From an uncultured Desulfobacterales bacterium (GTDB lineage: Bacteria; Desulfobacterota; Desulfobacteria; Desulfobacterales; JAFDCJ01), in NCBI GenBank assembly GCA_945787595.1, contig CALZJV010000494.1, forward strand, positions 1-14,136: 14,136 nucleotides of DNA, written 5' to 3'. The translations under genes were made by a program, and so were the position numbers. Below are positions 14,085 to 14,136 of the stretch, one piece after another. How positions within the stretch are numbered: position 1 is the first letter of the stretch; every line of letters starts with the position of its first letter. The notes under the pieces were generated by a model, which was not told the DNA's origin, ran no database searches, and worked only from the letters and a program-made list of their open reading frames with translations.

Positions 14085-14136
14085 TATCCGGAGAAAGCTC
14101 AAATGATGAGTTGAATAAGGATTTTCTTTATCAAGA

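Overview
The window most resembles a chromosomal segment of a Gram-negative anaerobe of the Desulfobacterota (a Desulfobacteraceae-like deltaproteobacterium). This is inferred from gene content (Tat-exported DUF362 with a DUF6599 partner, a LUD/LutC protein with a cysteine cluster, UspA, 6TM-HAMP-SpoIIE) and from intergenic DNA crowded with short phased repeats. No rRNA, tRNA, CRISPR array, intact transposase or phage gene was seen.

Layout: 1-1974, a minus-strand pair, DUF362 (cut by the window edge) behind membrane-anchored DUF6599. 2014-2583, a long gene-free stretch with a 123-bp inverted-repeat-ended element, a GNRA hairpin and an unexplained Shine-Dalgarno sequence. 2584-3429 (+), a zinc-ribbon rhomboid protease, the only clear plus-strand gene. 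3430-3670, hairpins and a long palindrome between convergent genes. 3671-4681 (-), thiL. 4682-5135, an exact 56-bp tandem duplication. 5136-5951 (-), a calcineurin-like phosphoesterase. 5952-6474, hairpins and heptad repeats. 6475-8478 (-), the GC-rich coaX-coaBC operon. 8652-9466 (-), a broken type II pantothenate kinase (coaW-like). 9467-9933, nested inverted repeats. 9934-10622 (-), a HAD hydrolase split by one missing base. 10682-11796 (-), UspA and a LUD-domain protein. 11797-12291, repeats only. 12292-13941 (-), a 6TM-HAMP-SpoIIE phosphatase. 13962-14084, the second copy of the 123-bp element.

The functional core is cofactor synthesis: CoaX makes 4'-phosphopantothenate and CoaBC turns it into 4'-phosphopantetheine, while ThiL makes thiamine diphosphate. 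CoaX and CoaBC each appear to lack one residue that is normally conserved at the active site. The neighbouring type II pantothenate kinase has lost its reading frame and the segment that should carry its catalytic glutamate. Pantothenate phosphorylation in this organism is therefore an open question.

The best candidates for something undescribed are non-coding: the two 123-bp elements, in which a 9-bp stem is kept while all four loop bases differ, and a set of intergenic islands of 7-8-nt phased repeats, often arranged as nested inverted pairs.
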